A stretch of 64,000 bases of DNA, taken from positions 14,032 through 78,031 of the forward strand of contig VXAY01000723.1 in the NCBI GenBank assembly GCA_013399855.1, written 5' to 3'. Both the position numbers and the translations under genes were made by a program. This document shows positions 12,566-29,500 of this stretch, one piece after another (the stretch's first letter is position 1; each line of letters starts with the position of its first letter). The notes under the pieces are model-generated. The model saw nothing but the letters and a program-made list of their open reading frames with translations, made no database searches and was not told where the DNA came from. Origin of the DNA: Oxyruncus cristatus. Taxonomy: Eukaryota; Chordata; Aves; Passeriformes; Cotingidae.

Positions 12566-15289
12566 TGGGCTAAGCTCTTTTGTGTCCATAGCTGCAGAGG
12601 AGAGTTCAGAGTTTTGATCCCCAGCATTTAGGTTTGATTCTCAGAAGACTTGTTCTATTCAGTTCTCTTTAGGTTATTATTCATATTTCATGCCAAGTAC
12701 ATTGTTCTATTCCCTCCCTACCTTCTGATAATAACCCAAGTTGCTGAGAAAAAAAGGGGTAAACTACTGATGTACTTTTATGTCTAGTAATAATTGTGTG
12801 ATTGTAACTTCAGCATGGACTCACCGAAAAGAAAAGGAATACTTTCATGCTGTAATGTCCCTTGAGCTGGACTGACCTAATTTCCTTGCATAGTTCACCT
12901 GTTTGCCTGCCTTCCTTCCTGCCGTGGCACTTCCCATAACATCACACCACGGAGACAAGCTGCCTGCTGAGCACTGCTCTTCATTGTGTGGTGGAGGCAT
13001 GGCTGGGCAGCATCTCTACATTTTTCCTTTGCTGTTTCTGTGTACCCATCACTACTGCTTAGTCAAGCCTCTGGCTTACTTCTTCCTTCTAGTCTGCCTA
13101 TGTCTGTCTCTAACAAATGTCCTTCATACAGTAAGTCCTTCCAAACAACTGGTGTTTACTCTGGATCACCATATCAACAACTACCTGCTCTGAGTGAGAC
13201 TGTGTCAGTTGTATCTTTTTCATGAGCACCCTGAAAACTAGGACTCCTGCGTCTTTGGTGCCCATGACAGGTAAGGTGATGTGTGATCCCCAGCCAAAAA
13301 AACATTCCTCAAAGCAGCCAAGGTGCTGCTGCTGCCATCATTGCCATGAGCAGGAATTGTGGTGTGCAACAGGCTAAGTTTATAGGTATTGTGATGAAGC
13401 TTAATAGAGGTACAAGTCTATGGTGTCTGCATGGCCACTGTTTCCCTAATGTTCACAGAGGCCTCTTGTAGAAAACTGTTGCCTGTATTTCTAGTTATGC
13501 TGAGGTGCAATGGGAATGATGTATCAGTTCTACTGAAGGGTTGTTTACTTGGCTCTGCAGTCTCATATGTGCTGCATTCGCTATAGCATCATCACTAGTA
13601 AGCTTTTTTGGGAAGGTAAACTTCTGCTCAGTAAGGCAAAAAGTTTGGATTCTTTTGAATCTTTGTCCCAGTCTTGGTATTTCCAAGGAGTAGTAGTGGA
13701 TGATGTTTCTGAAAACCTAGGATTGTGTTTCTTCTAATCTAGAAGGTAATTGATGTTTGTATCAAAATCAGACATGATAATGCATTGAAGGGTTATGCTG
13801 TGTGAAACTCTCCTTCCCCTTGACCAAAGTTCCCTGATCTAATACCATATATTCTACATGAGGTATACAAGTTTTCTCAGCTGTGTTACTGAGTGTTGTT
13901 TGAAAACAAACAATTTGGTTTTGGCTATCCTTTGAGTGTCAGTTGGAGATATGCAAAAAAGGGCCTGTTTAGATCCTCTCTTTTAGGTTGCTTACCTTGG
14001 TGGTTTGGGTTTTCTAAATTTTTTTCCTTTTTTTTTTTTGTTATATTTCTGTCTTTTACCCCAATGCTAGAAGTGAAATAATAAATAGCTTTTGCATGGC
14101 TCATGTTCCAACATTTGATAGCTTCTGTTTCTGACTTTCCAAGGCAGTTACATTCCTTCAAAGTTCCTTTCCTTAAAAGTTAAATTCCTTTTGGTCTTCA
14201 ATCCATAATTCTGTCTATCTTCTATCTCTACTAGTAGCTTATTCCTTAAATTTTCACATCAGAAAAACTTTCACTGTGGTTTTGTGGGAGATTTTCTTGT
14301 ATTAAGGCAGCAAGCACTCCGTAAGCAAACGCACGATGCCTCTCCCTATTGCAACAAGACTCACAAAGCAAGGATCTCACTTGGATTTTCACATCTTTCT
14401 TGGCTTGTGTGCTTGGACCAGTTTTGAACTTGTAAGGTTTAGCATTAGAGTTAGGAGATACTGTTTCTGGTATTTTGTAAAAACTTAATGACAAAATGTT
14501 GGCTATGAAAGGGCTGCTACACTAGAATTAGCCTGTCCAGAGAACAGTTGGCTACAGCTGTAAAAATTGAGGCCTGTGATGAAAATAACTTGTACAGGGA
14601 GAACCGTTCCTTTATTTGCTAAAAATATGTTCAGTGGAAAAGCTAGCTGGGGTTATGAAATTCAACTACTTTACTATGAACAGTTTGAGACGAGAGTTTA
14701 TGGAAGTCCAGACTTGTGGCCTTCAGTGAAGTAGCACTAGGGCATATTTGGCCTGCAGGTCCTAGGGTTGAAAAACAAGCAGCCTGAGAAACAGAATGGA
14801 TTCTAACCCATCATAATCCAGAGGGGATCATAACAATCTTTTAATTGAACTTTTTCACAACCTTCAAAGACTTCTCTGTGAACCATAAACGACAGCAAGT
14901 ACTTTTTTTACAACCCTTAAGCCTATGGGCAATATTTAGTATACAAGCAAAATGCCAAGCTTTTAAAGAGACTTTGTAGAAAGACTGAGAAGCTGTTTAG
15001 CTGGCCAGAAATATTTTCATTGTTTTTGTCAAAATCTTTAAGGACAGGAAAGTGTTTCTTTAAAAACACCTTCCCTGTTATAAATGACTGCTCTTCCAAT
15101 TTCTCATTCTGCCTCTTGGATGTTACTGTGGAGTCCTGGACCTCTCCTGTTTGAACACATGATTATCCTGCCAGAAGATGTCTGTTGTGGGCACGCTCCG
15201 AATCTCTGTATTTTAGCAACTCTCCTGAAGTTTTAAAGTGTTTATATTACACAGCTGAAAGTCTCCTCCTGTTTCATGAGCTCTACACT

Positions 15290-15295
15290 GGAATG
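15290..15295 (+). promoter_or_regulatory. MCAT-type element of ACTA2 promoter
   Basis: GGAATG is the reverse complement of the CATTCC core bound by TEAD factors. It lies about 185 bases upstream of the predicted start site, close to an MCAT described in mammalian ACTA2 promoters. The following sequence (gtggaagagacccagg and onward) also resembles the mammalian promoter as I recall it. Confidence 0.6.
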
Positions 15296-15352
15296 TGGTG
15301 GAAGAGACCCAGGGCCTGTGGCCACCCAGATTAGAGTTTTTTGTATTAAGGT

Positions 15353-15362
15353 CCCTATATGG
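15353..15362 (+). promoter_or_regulatory. CArG box B of ACTA2 promoter
   Basis: CCCTATATGG matches the distal promoter CArG (SRF/myocardin site) of mammalian ACTA2, including its one-base departure from the CC(A/T)6GG consensus. It lies about 120 bases upstream of the predicted start site and 51 bases upstream of CArG A, close to the spacing known in mammals. Confidence 0.85.
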
Positions 15363-15403
15363 TTTTGTTAAAGACTTTAGCTCTGTCTCTGTCTGTCTCT
15401 GCT

Positions 15404-15413
15404 CCTTGTTTGG
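15404..15413 (+). promoter_or_regulatory. CArG box A of ACTA2 promoter
   Basis: CCTTGTTTGG has a G inside the A/T core. The same degenerate form is known for the proximal CArG box of mammalian ACTA2, where weak SRF affinity makes the promoter dependent on myocardin-family co-activators. It sits about 70 bases upstream of the predicted start. Confidence 0.85.
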
Positions 15414-15419
15414 GAGGCT

Positions 15420-15430
15420 AGTGGGAGGAG
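15420..15430 (+). promoter_or_regulatory. TGF-beta control element (TCE)-like site
   Basis: AGTGGGAGGAG lies just downstream of CArG A. It resembles the GAGTGGGAGG-type TCE found at this position in mammalian ACTA2, which binds KLF factors and mediates the TGF-beta response. Similarity is from memory. Confidence 0.6.
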
Positions 15431-15445
15431 AAGAGCTGAAGGGTC

Positions 15446-15452
15446 TATATAA
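15446..15452 (+). promoter_or_regulatory. TATA box of ACTA2
   Basis: TATATAA in the context ggtctatataacc, downstream of both CArG boxes. It places the transcription start at about 15476. Mammalian ACTA2 has a near-identical TATA context. Confidence 0.85.
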
Positions 15453-15475
15453 CCTCAGAGCTTTCAGATACAGAG

Positions 15476-15517
15476 TGCACCATCCCAGAGCAGCTATCCC
15501 CAGCCAGCACTGTCAGG
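15476..15517 (+). other. ACTA2: ACTA2 untranslated exon 1
   Basis: Predicted short non-coding first exon. The start is estimated at about 30 bases after the TATA box. The end is set by a consensus GTAAGT donor at 15518-15523 after tgtcagg. ACTA2 is known to have an untranslated first exon followed by a long first intron, here about 2.6 kb. The exact 5' end is inferred. Confidence 0.7.
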
Positions 15518-16533
15518 GTAAGTGGCATGGAACCAATAGTATGATTTACAGATTGCTGGAGGACTTCAATTAAATAATGTCAAATGGAAGCTATTCAGGA
15601 GGAAGTACTGCTGTACTTGTAGTTTGCTTAAGCAAACTTACTTATTAGAATTCAGTTGATAAAATACTTGTAGTATTTATACTCAGTTGACTTTATTTTA
15701 TAGCACTTCTGAAAGGGACAGAAAAGTTCTATCTAATAATTTTGCGGATTCTACCAGCACTTCAGCAACTGTATAAAGAAATGGTCTGTGTAATGCCACA
15801 GCTGGAATTACAGCTATGTTCAGATTTAAATGAACTCGTGTGACCTTAGGATGTTAGTCTGGGACAGAACAAAGTTTCTGAAGGGGTATGTAGTAGTGTT
15901 TCTTAGCAGATTTGCTTTGGTGCTGTTAACCCAGTGTAACATACATGGGTGTTGTGGGGATTGTGACTGCAAAAAGAGCTGTAAGTGTGCAAATTAGCAG
16001 TGTCTAATAGGATAAAATGAGGATGTGTGTGTATTCTTCCTTGTCTCTATGTATATGAAACTAGTGTTCTGTAAAATGCCAAACATTTCATTAAGGAACA
16101 CACACAGACTTCTTGTGGAGCTGGAGTTCTCTTTGACAGCTTTTTGTGGAGATTGGTGAAGTGATTGATTATATTTACAAGTAAAACAAGGAGAAGAGAC
16201 TAAAGACTATTGATTATTTGGGAAAAAAATGTCCTGTCTTCCACAGAACTCAGTGACATTTGCTGCTCTAAGATGTTGCTACTGCATGCCATAGCAGTCC
16301 TGAGCTGTAACTCGCTGGTTGGCAGCAGAGCCCTCTGTCTGATTTTTCAGCGTTTTGTGCTTTATTACTAAATATGGTTTTCATTTAGAGTCCACTAGGC
16401 TCAGAAATGTAGCCTTTCCTGCCCCCTTCTTTCCCCTCCCCCCAGTGATTTTTGGCATTGCATTAGCTGCATTGGTTTGAACAAACCCCCTGACCTTGAA
16501 CTCTGTTCCAAAAACAGATGGTTGAAAAGCCTT

Positions 16534-16549
16534 TTTCCTAATTAGGAAA
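16534..16549. promoter_or_regulatory. Intron 1 palindromic CArG element of ACTA2
   Basis: TTTCCTAATTAGGAAA is a perfect 16-base palindrome containing the consensus CArG box CC(TAATTA)GG at 16537-16546. It lies about 1.06 kb downstream of the predicted start. Mammalian ACTA2 needs an intron 1 CArG about 1 kb downstream of its start for smooth-muscle expression in vivo; this is the likely counterpart. Confidence 0.7.
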
Positions 16550-17370
16550 TGGTTTGTCCAAACCAGTCTGTTCATTCATATTAGATAACAGTTGTACTCC
16601 ATTCAGTACATATTTGAATATAAAGAGCCTGCTTCTCCAGGAGTTTAATAAATGAAGAAATTGCAACCTACTTTCCCAATTATAATGATAAAATATCTGG
16701 GGTACACAAAGTTAGGATTTCCTTAGCTGTGTCTTCTCCTGGGAATTCTGCCCACTTATCCTTCAGGAGCAGGGTTGCAGCCATGTCTGGTGGCTGCCTG
16801 GGCAGAGGATGTCAAATGAAGCATTTGAAAGAACTGTCCATGCTTGTTCCATCCAGGTAGAGGATAAACAGATTGTGGACTCACTTGCACATTGGCCATG
16901 GCTCTTGCTCACTGTATTTCCACTTTGTCTTGCGCTTCCAGTATTCCTGTGGCAGAAGGTTTTGACTGCATGTGGAGCCAGCTGGTCCATGGATGACAGC
17001 TGCCTCCTTTAGCTGTTAACACATTGCAATTTGTTGAACTCTGCATGGAAGCGCAGGCTCGGAGTGAGCCAAGTGATTCCCTAACACACTATAAATTGCA
17101 AGCAAACAGTTCTTCCTGAGTCCTGGTATTCAATGCTTGTTTCTGTAATTGACTTTAATACAAAGCCTTCAAAGTATTTTTATTACCCATATTATCATCC
17201 TATTGCCAGAGGAAGAAAACAGTTTCTTTCTACTGAGTCAAGGAGCCAACATAAATTGCTCTGTCACTCTACAAATGTAGTTTATTAGCTGCCTTGAAAT
17301 GATGATAGAGCATATGAAATGATCTGTTTTAAAAATACATACTGTCTCTGGCTTCATTTTAAAAGTGGGG

Positions 17371-17404
17371 TTTTTTTTTTGTTTTGTTTTGTTTTGTTTT
17401 TTTT
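17371..17404. repeat. T-rich simple repeat (TTTTG)n
   Basis: A T10 run followed by GTTTT units and a T8 run in ACTA2 intron 1. A second T-rich tract follows at about 17442-17466. Low-complexity sequence. Confidence 0.85.
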
Positions 17405-18136
17405 CCCCTGAGTGATTAGAGGAGGACTGAAAAATGCTTGCCTTTTTTTTCTTTTTTTTTTTTTTTAAATTTAGAACATTTCTTCTCTTTTAAAAACTTA
17501 AACCCAAACTTAATTAGCCATCTTTACCCAGTGGGTTAATACCTGCCTCAGGAAAACACCCCGGTACATGCATAGCATTTCATGTCGTTAGTTGTTGGGA
17601 AGCACAGGACTAAAAGGGAGAGATGAAGTGCTCTTACCTCTGACAGTTTTCCACATGTCAGGATTTTATCAGGGTGATAGAAAAGTGGGAGAAGTTGTGC
17701 TGAATCCAATGCAAATGGATCTTTGTTTTTGCAGCTGTCAGTCCAGTGCTCTCTTTTATCTCCCACCCCCAGCCGTAGATTTCCGTGACCAAATTTAGAT
17801 AAACATTTGCTGCTCCTTGATCTCTCTGCCCATGCTGCAGGGCTGGAAGTCTCCTCTGGAATTCCCTGGATAATCCCTAGTGCACACAGCCCCTTGGCAG
17901 ACATCATTGAAACCTCTCACGCTTTCCAAAGGAAGCCCATTCCCTCATATAGCCCAGCAGCCCTTGATGGCCAGACTGGGGCCATACCCTCCTTGCTGTG
18001 CTGGCTGCTTTCATACAGCTGTCTCTGTCTTCCAGGGGGGTCTGATACCTGAGTATGTTTTTTGGTTTTAATTCTTCTCTGCTGTTTTCATAGGGTTGTT
18101 TTCTGTCTGGAGGGCCAGAGGACACTGACGTAGAAG

Positions 18137-24468
<6,332 letters not shown>

Positions 24469-24581
24469 ATTGCTTTATCTCCTTTGTGTGAATGTATTCG
24501 GGAAAATACAGTCTTATAATTTCATTCCATAAATTCTTCACCATAATTAATCTAATTAATTGGATACTGTGTATTTTTTTA

Positions 24582-24587
24582 AATAAA
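24582..24587 (+). terminator. ACTA2 polyadenylation signal
   Basis: AATAAA, 114 bases after the stop codon, in a T-rich context. Gives a short 3' UTR, consistent with ACTA2. Confidence 0.8.
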
Positions 24588-24599
24588 TTTTAATTATGC

Positions 24600-26250
24600 T
24601 ATGAAACTGCTGCTCCTATTTAAAAAAACAAAACCAAAAGCCAAGCCGTGCAAGTGTGGAGATGCCATTACAACTGGTTTGAAGCACCATCTTGTGACAT
24701 GAATCTGTTACTACACTGTACTGGGATTAACAAAAAAGGTGGTACCTTTAGCTCAATGATACCAATGCCAGAAAACGCTTACCTATCAGGCTGCACATTC
24801 TCAAAGTTCAGCCTCAGAAAGCATTTTAATCTGCAAACAGAACATGTTGTGATTTTTCCAACGTTCTGGGCAGTACCAAAGGAGCAGAGCATGTGTTCGA
24901 TATCAGGATGAGCATGGGCACTCTGCTTTGCATCTGCTCTATCCAGAAATATCTCTCCATAATATCTCTCCAGAAATATCTTCTTAATTCACAGCTGTCA
25001 TGCTGAAAAATCTAATTGCTTACAGTCCATGGCCCAGAGGTGTACAATATGTATCACAACATTTCTGTGTTTTCTTTGAAGAAACAAAATCTGTTCCTTT
25101 GGGAGCATATCTAAACACTAGTATTAGGTTGAACATACGCCTTCAGGATGAGTGCAGCCTATTATTTTTATGTTGTGATTTCTAGCAAGATCTAAAGAGT
25201 AATTAAGCTGGCTTAATACACTTTCTCTTCAGAACTTTTTTTGGGGGGGGCAGGGGGATGAGTAATGTTGTCAACATAGCTAAAATAATTTAGACAATTT
25301 TCTTTTTCTATGATTTTTCTGATTCCTTTTATTATCTCAAATACATCAAAATTGATAGTCAGCTAAAAGCATATGCATAGAAGCTGAAGCCAGTAATACT
25401 GTCTGAAATATATATATATATATGAATAAAGAATTCACTGAGACAGACCTGGAAAAGGTCACTTCTAAGGAACTTGCTGCAGTCTGTATTCGTTAGAGTT
25501 CAGGATAAAGGATGCTATTTATTTTTAACCTATTTTCCTCCCTAAACTCAATAGTTTATCTCACTTGCCTGTTACTTGTTGTCTTTCAAACTGTAAGCTC
25601 TTTGCAACAGCACCTGTTATTTACCTGCATAACCCCGGGGTTCCAGATCTTGTCCAGTTTCTGAGTGTTAGCACATGTCGCAAACCTCTTTGTACTAACC
25701 TCATTATTTAAAGTATAGGTCATCTAAGTTCTTGGAACAATTACTAAATAAACTCTTGTAAAAGCAAATAACTTTGTATGATTCTTCCTTCTAACTCTAT
25801 CTAGATCCTTTTATCTAACTCTAGATAGATCCAGGTAATCCTTTGCAGGATAAGAAGTATCTTTAAATTGAACGTTTCTACTAGAGGATTGCTGGAGGAG
25901 ACACATTTCTTCAAAGGACTCTGATGCATCTCTGCTATCCCAAGATGTGATGGGGGTCAGCTCTCAGGTAAAGGATTTGTGTTTTCCTAAGTGTTTTCTG
26001 TTAGCTGAAACTTGAACTATACTATAAGTTGGAATGGGGAAAAGGATGGAAAAAAGAATCACCCAAACTGATCTATTTACCTCTACTACATATAATGTAA
26101 ATTCACTGAAGCACTGAATAGATGTATGTGGCTGAAAATCACAAAAAGCCAATGACTGTTAAAAATCTCTGATTCTCAGAAGTCAATTAATTCCAGCAAG
26201 TGATAAAAGCAACATTACTTACTTCAACACAGTTACTGTTGTTTGAAGTT
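24600..26250. other. Intergenic spacer between convergent ACTA2 and STAMBPL1
   Basis: About 1.65 kb between the two polyadenylation signals. AT-rich, with a small (TA)n tract at about 25409-25423 and a short near-duplicated phrase (atatctctcc, agaaatatct) at about 24945-24985. No gene seen. Either gene could have a longer alternative 3' UTR here. Confidence 0.5.
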
Positions 26251-26253
26251 CAT

Positions 26254-26259
26254 TTTATT
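26254..26259 (-). terminator. STAMBPL1 polyadenylation signal
   Basis: TTTATT on the plus strand reads AATAAA on the minus strand, 225 bases after the STAMBPL1 stop codon. It is the first canonical signal downstream of the stop. Confidence 0.6.
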
Positions 26260-26483
26260 GTGTTTTATAGGTGAGGTTTGTTTATAGATTCAGGGGTAAT
26301 GCCACTGAAATCCACCTTGACAGAGCAACAAAATAACTCCAAAACAGGCTAGAGCAATAAATATCAAACCATTCAATCTAAAATGTATAAATATAAAAGT
26401 AATTTCTGAAAATGTAGGAAAAACAGGAACCCATTTTTCTGTTTTGGCCTTTTGTAGAACAACATCCGTATCATCCATCCGTA

Positions 26484-26540
26484 TCACCTCAGATCCAGCA
26501 CAATTATCTTTATGTCTTTCCCAACCACATGGGTACATGG
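26484..26540 (-). CDS. STAMBPL1: STAMBPL1 last coding exon, residues 418-435 and stop
   Basis: After the acceptor cttcttctgcag it reads [18 protein letters not shown] then TGA (26486-26484). Aligns residue for residue with the end of the human protein ([18 protein letters not shown]). Confidence 0.94.
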   Translation of the reverse strand, partial: PCTHVVGKDIKIIVLDLR

Positions 26541-29500
26541 CTGCAGAAGAAGTCAACAGATTACTGACAGAAATCAGTTTCAGTAAAATAGCCACTAACT
26601 TCATCCATGAACCAGGTTTGTAAAAGTGAAAAGGGCCCACTTGGAACAAAAAAATCTTAACATTTTTCAGAGCTGGACTACATTCTCAATGAACAATAAA
26701 AGAAGAGAACAAAGAACCCCGTCCTCTCCTTCTTTTGAGGACGAATACTGACATTCCGAAAGTCTGACAACAAAGTAATTTCTACTGTCTCTCAGCATTA
26801 CTTCTCTGTATTTGATCACTTTGTTTTGAGCTATATTAGATGCTTCTGTATTTAAAGTGAGGCCTATTTACAACCCCCAAATTCTTAATTATTCAAAGGT
26901 AAAGACTTACCAGAAATATTACTGTTTTCTGGAAGACAACTGTGACTGACCCTACTGAACTATGCATATAGCTTACTATGTTATTACAACATTGTTGTTA
27001 TTATCAAAAGATATGGTAACTAGGGGAAAATTATGGGCAATGAAAGAAATAGGGCTTAACCTACTCATAGCTGCACTTTTTAGCAGCTGGGATGTACTGC
27101 TGGGACACTACAGTTGGAGAGATGAACTGAACTGTTTTTTTGTTTAAAAACTAAGGAGCTCAGGAATAACTCCCATTTGAAAATGTGGCTTTTGCTCCTT
27201 CAGAAAGCAGGGAAGAAGCGTTGACTGACGGTAACTGCCTCTGGTTAGCCAGCATTTAAATGGCAGCATGTAATACTCATTTCATGGCTGCTATGGATTG
27301 CTTAAGCAGTCTCCTGCTGTCCACCTTAGTCAACTAAGGATAATGAATCATTAACACAACAGGAAAGTTTTAAGAAATCTAACCTCAAGCACATGTGATT
27401 TCTGCTCATAGCAGATCCATGGGCAAGAATTTAAATAGTCAAAACCATGTTGGATTATAAACTTACATTAAATAACCTAGGGTCCTTTGTATGTGGATGG
27501 AATCCCTTCTTTTTACAAGCAGATACTTCTAGCATGCCAGCATTAGTAAGTCTGAAGATGCCAGTGCTGGAAAGCAAAAAAAGAAACTCCTGTTACACAC
27601 TGCTCCCATAATACATATCCAGGGTTTCACGTTTAAATGGCTTAGCTTAAGAGAAGGACAAGAGGATGGCACTTGGTGACCTTCGATACACAAGAGCCCA
27701 GGCTGAGTTGGATTTTTAAAGGTATTTTAAACCAAAGGGAGTTGCACTCCTGTAAAGGAAGAGATGATGAGGGGGAGGGGTTAGAAAAAGAATCACAGTA
27801 GTGGTGCTACTCCCATTAGGCAGATTAGCCTATTGAGGGCTAAGGCTAGTTGATACAGGAGCAGATACAAACCAGAAACTTAGGTGTTCTGGATTCCATT
27901 TCATCCAGGACAACTTAAAAGAGCCTTTTAAATCAGCTGTGTAAATGACTAGTGGTGATTACCACACCTTTAGGTGATCACATAGTACAAAGCATTAGAA
28001 AATGCACTGCTGCACATGTGTGATCTAATACTTTTGGTACTGAATAAAATGTTAGAAACCCCACCCTTCTGTAAAGAAGATGGATACCTATTAACAGCAG
28101 GACAGCACCTGATAATAAATGTTACAGGTTAGAGTTGGTTACAGGGTATCAGCATAAACTGTGAAAGAAGTTTGGAAGATAAGAAATTTGAAAAGTTATA
28201 CACATATGCTCAAGGTTACAAAGCCCAGTGCTTGTGCTCTTGCCACTCAATCTTTATTCACAGCTCTGCTACCTGAATGGCCCATTTAGGAAGTTAGGTA
28301 TCCATTGACAGGATTCATTGAAATCATCTAAAGGGACAGAAGGCCAGAAAAGAAGGTTGAAGAAATGTACAGTCTAAACAACGGAGTTAGCCCTGGTGCC
28401 TTGAAATGCCAACCACACCAAAGGAGAATCAGAAAATTGATGAGATTGGAGGGAACCTCTGAAGATTGTCTGGTCCAACACCCCTGCTCTGGCAGAATCA
28501 CCTTGAGCAGGTTGCCAGGACCATGTCCAGTCAGGTTTTGAATATCTCCTAGGATTAAGAGTTCACACCCTCTCTGTGCAACCTGTTCCCTTACAAATCT
28601 TCCACACTAATATTTACACGGTTCCATTTTTTTTTTCAGATATATATTGTTTGTATTTTATGAAATAGAAACATAGACTCTTATAATAAAAAAAAATTAA
28701 TCTTTATCCCTCTGCTTCGCAAACTGCAGTTTTCATATAATTCTAGAGAAATATGCCTAATCTCTCTCCACTTCCTTAACTAGACAGAATGAAGATAGAT
28801 CTGTGGTAGGCCACTGGCAATGAGGACTCCAGAAGAGTAGCTTTTTTCCTTACTACTTCGTTGAGCAGAATATAAAAATAAACAAAATTTAAAACCTGGG
28901 TCTGTAGGAGGGAGAAACCAGAAACAATGCCCTGCATAGAGACTGACTGAAATGCAAGTCTGAGCTACTTACAGAAAACAAACACACAACTCAATATTCA
29001 GGCCCTCCATCTGAGCTGGCATGTACTCTTTGCATTTGATCAAATTTTATGAGAAGAAGCAGGGGAAAATATCTAAATATTACGTTAAAAAAATCAGAAC
29101 TCACTCATTATGCTTTGGTGAACAAACAATTGCAATGGCCTCTGGCAACATTAGCTGATAAGAACAATGAGTATGAAGATCAACACTGGATAAGAACGCA
29201 GTTTGTGTTGGATGTGTCTAGAAAAAGAAAGGGAAAACTCAACATCATGAAATAATTCTTACAGATCAAGGTCAACATAAAGTCAAGAAGGAACAATAAT
29301 TGGTAACCAGTGAAAGCATCAGTACCTCCCCAGGTTGGTTTCTTAAATTCTTAGTAACTCAGATTCTATATTGTTAGGGTGAGATTCACAATCAGGTACA
29401 TAAGCAGTTTTCTGATCGTGGGGAGGGAAAGGTTGCATGAAGAAGCACAAGACAAAGGGAAATTCCTTAATTGTACAAAATCCCTAAGCGTGAAATCAAT

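Larger units (their letters stand above)
451..15240. other. FAS-ACTA2 intergenic region without recognisable gene
   Basis: About 14.8 kb of AT-rich sequence between the FAS CpG island and the ACTA2 promoter. All open frames are short (up to about 130 codons), lack family similarity that I recognise and are not flanked by coherent splice sites. It contains homopolymer runs, a TA-rich microsatellite (12500-12565) and a possible old retroposon tail (about 10995-11085). Distal ACTA2 or FAS regulatory elements could be here but I cannot identify them by eye. Confidence 0.5.

Noticed and set aside
26290..26649. 119-codon minus-strand open frame over the end of STAMBPL1
   Set aside because: Wrong frame. 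The true last exon (26540-26484) reads in another frame and ends KIIVLDLR.
27570..29100. Apparent absence of the catalytic HxH/Asp exon of STAMBPL1
   Set aside because: On closer reading the exon is present at 29217-29105 with good splice sites, so the enzyme is intact.
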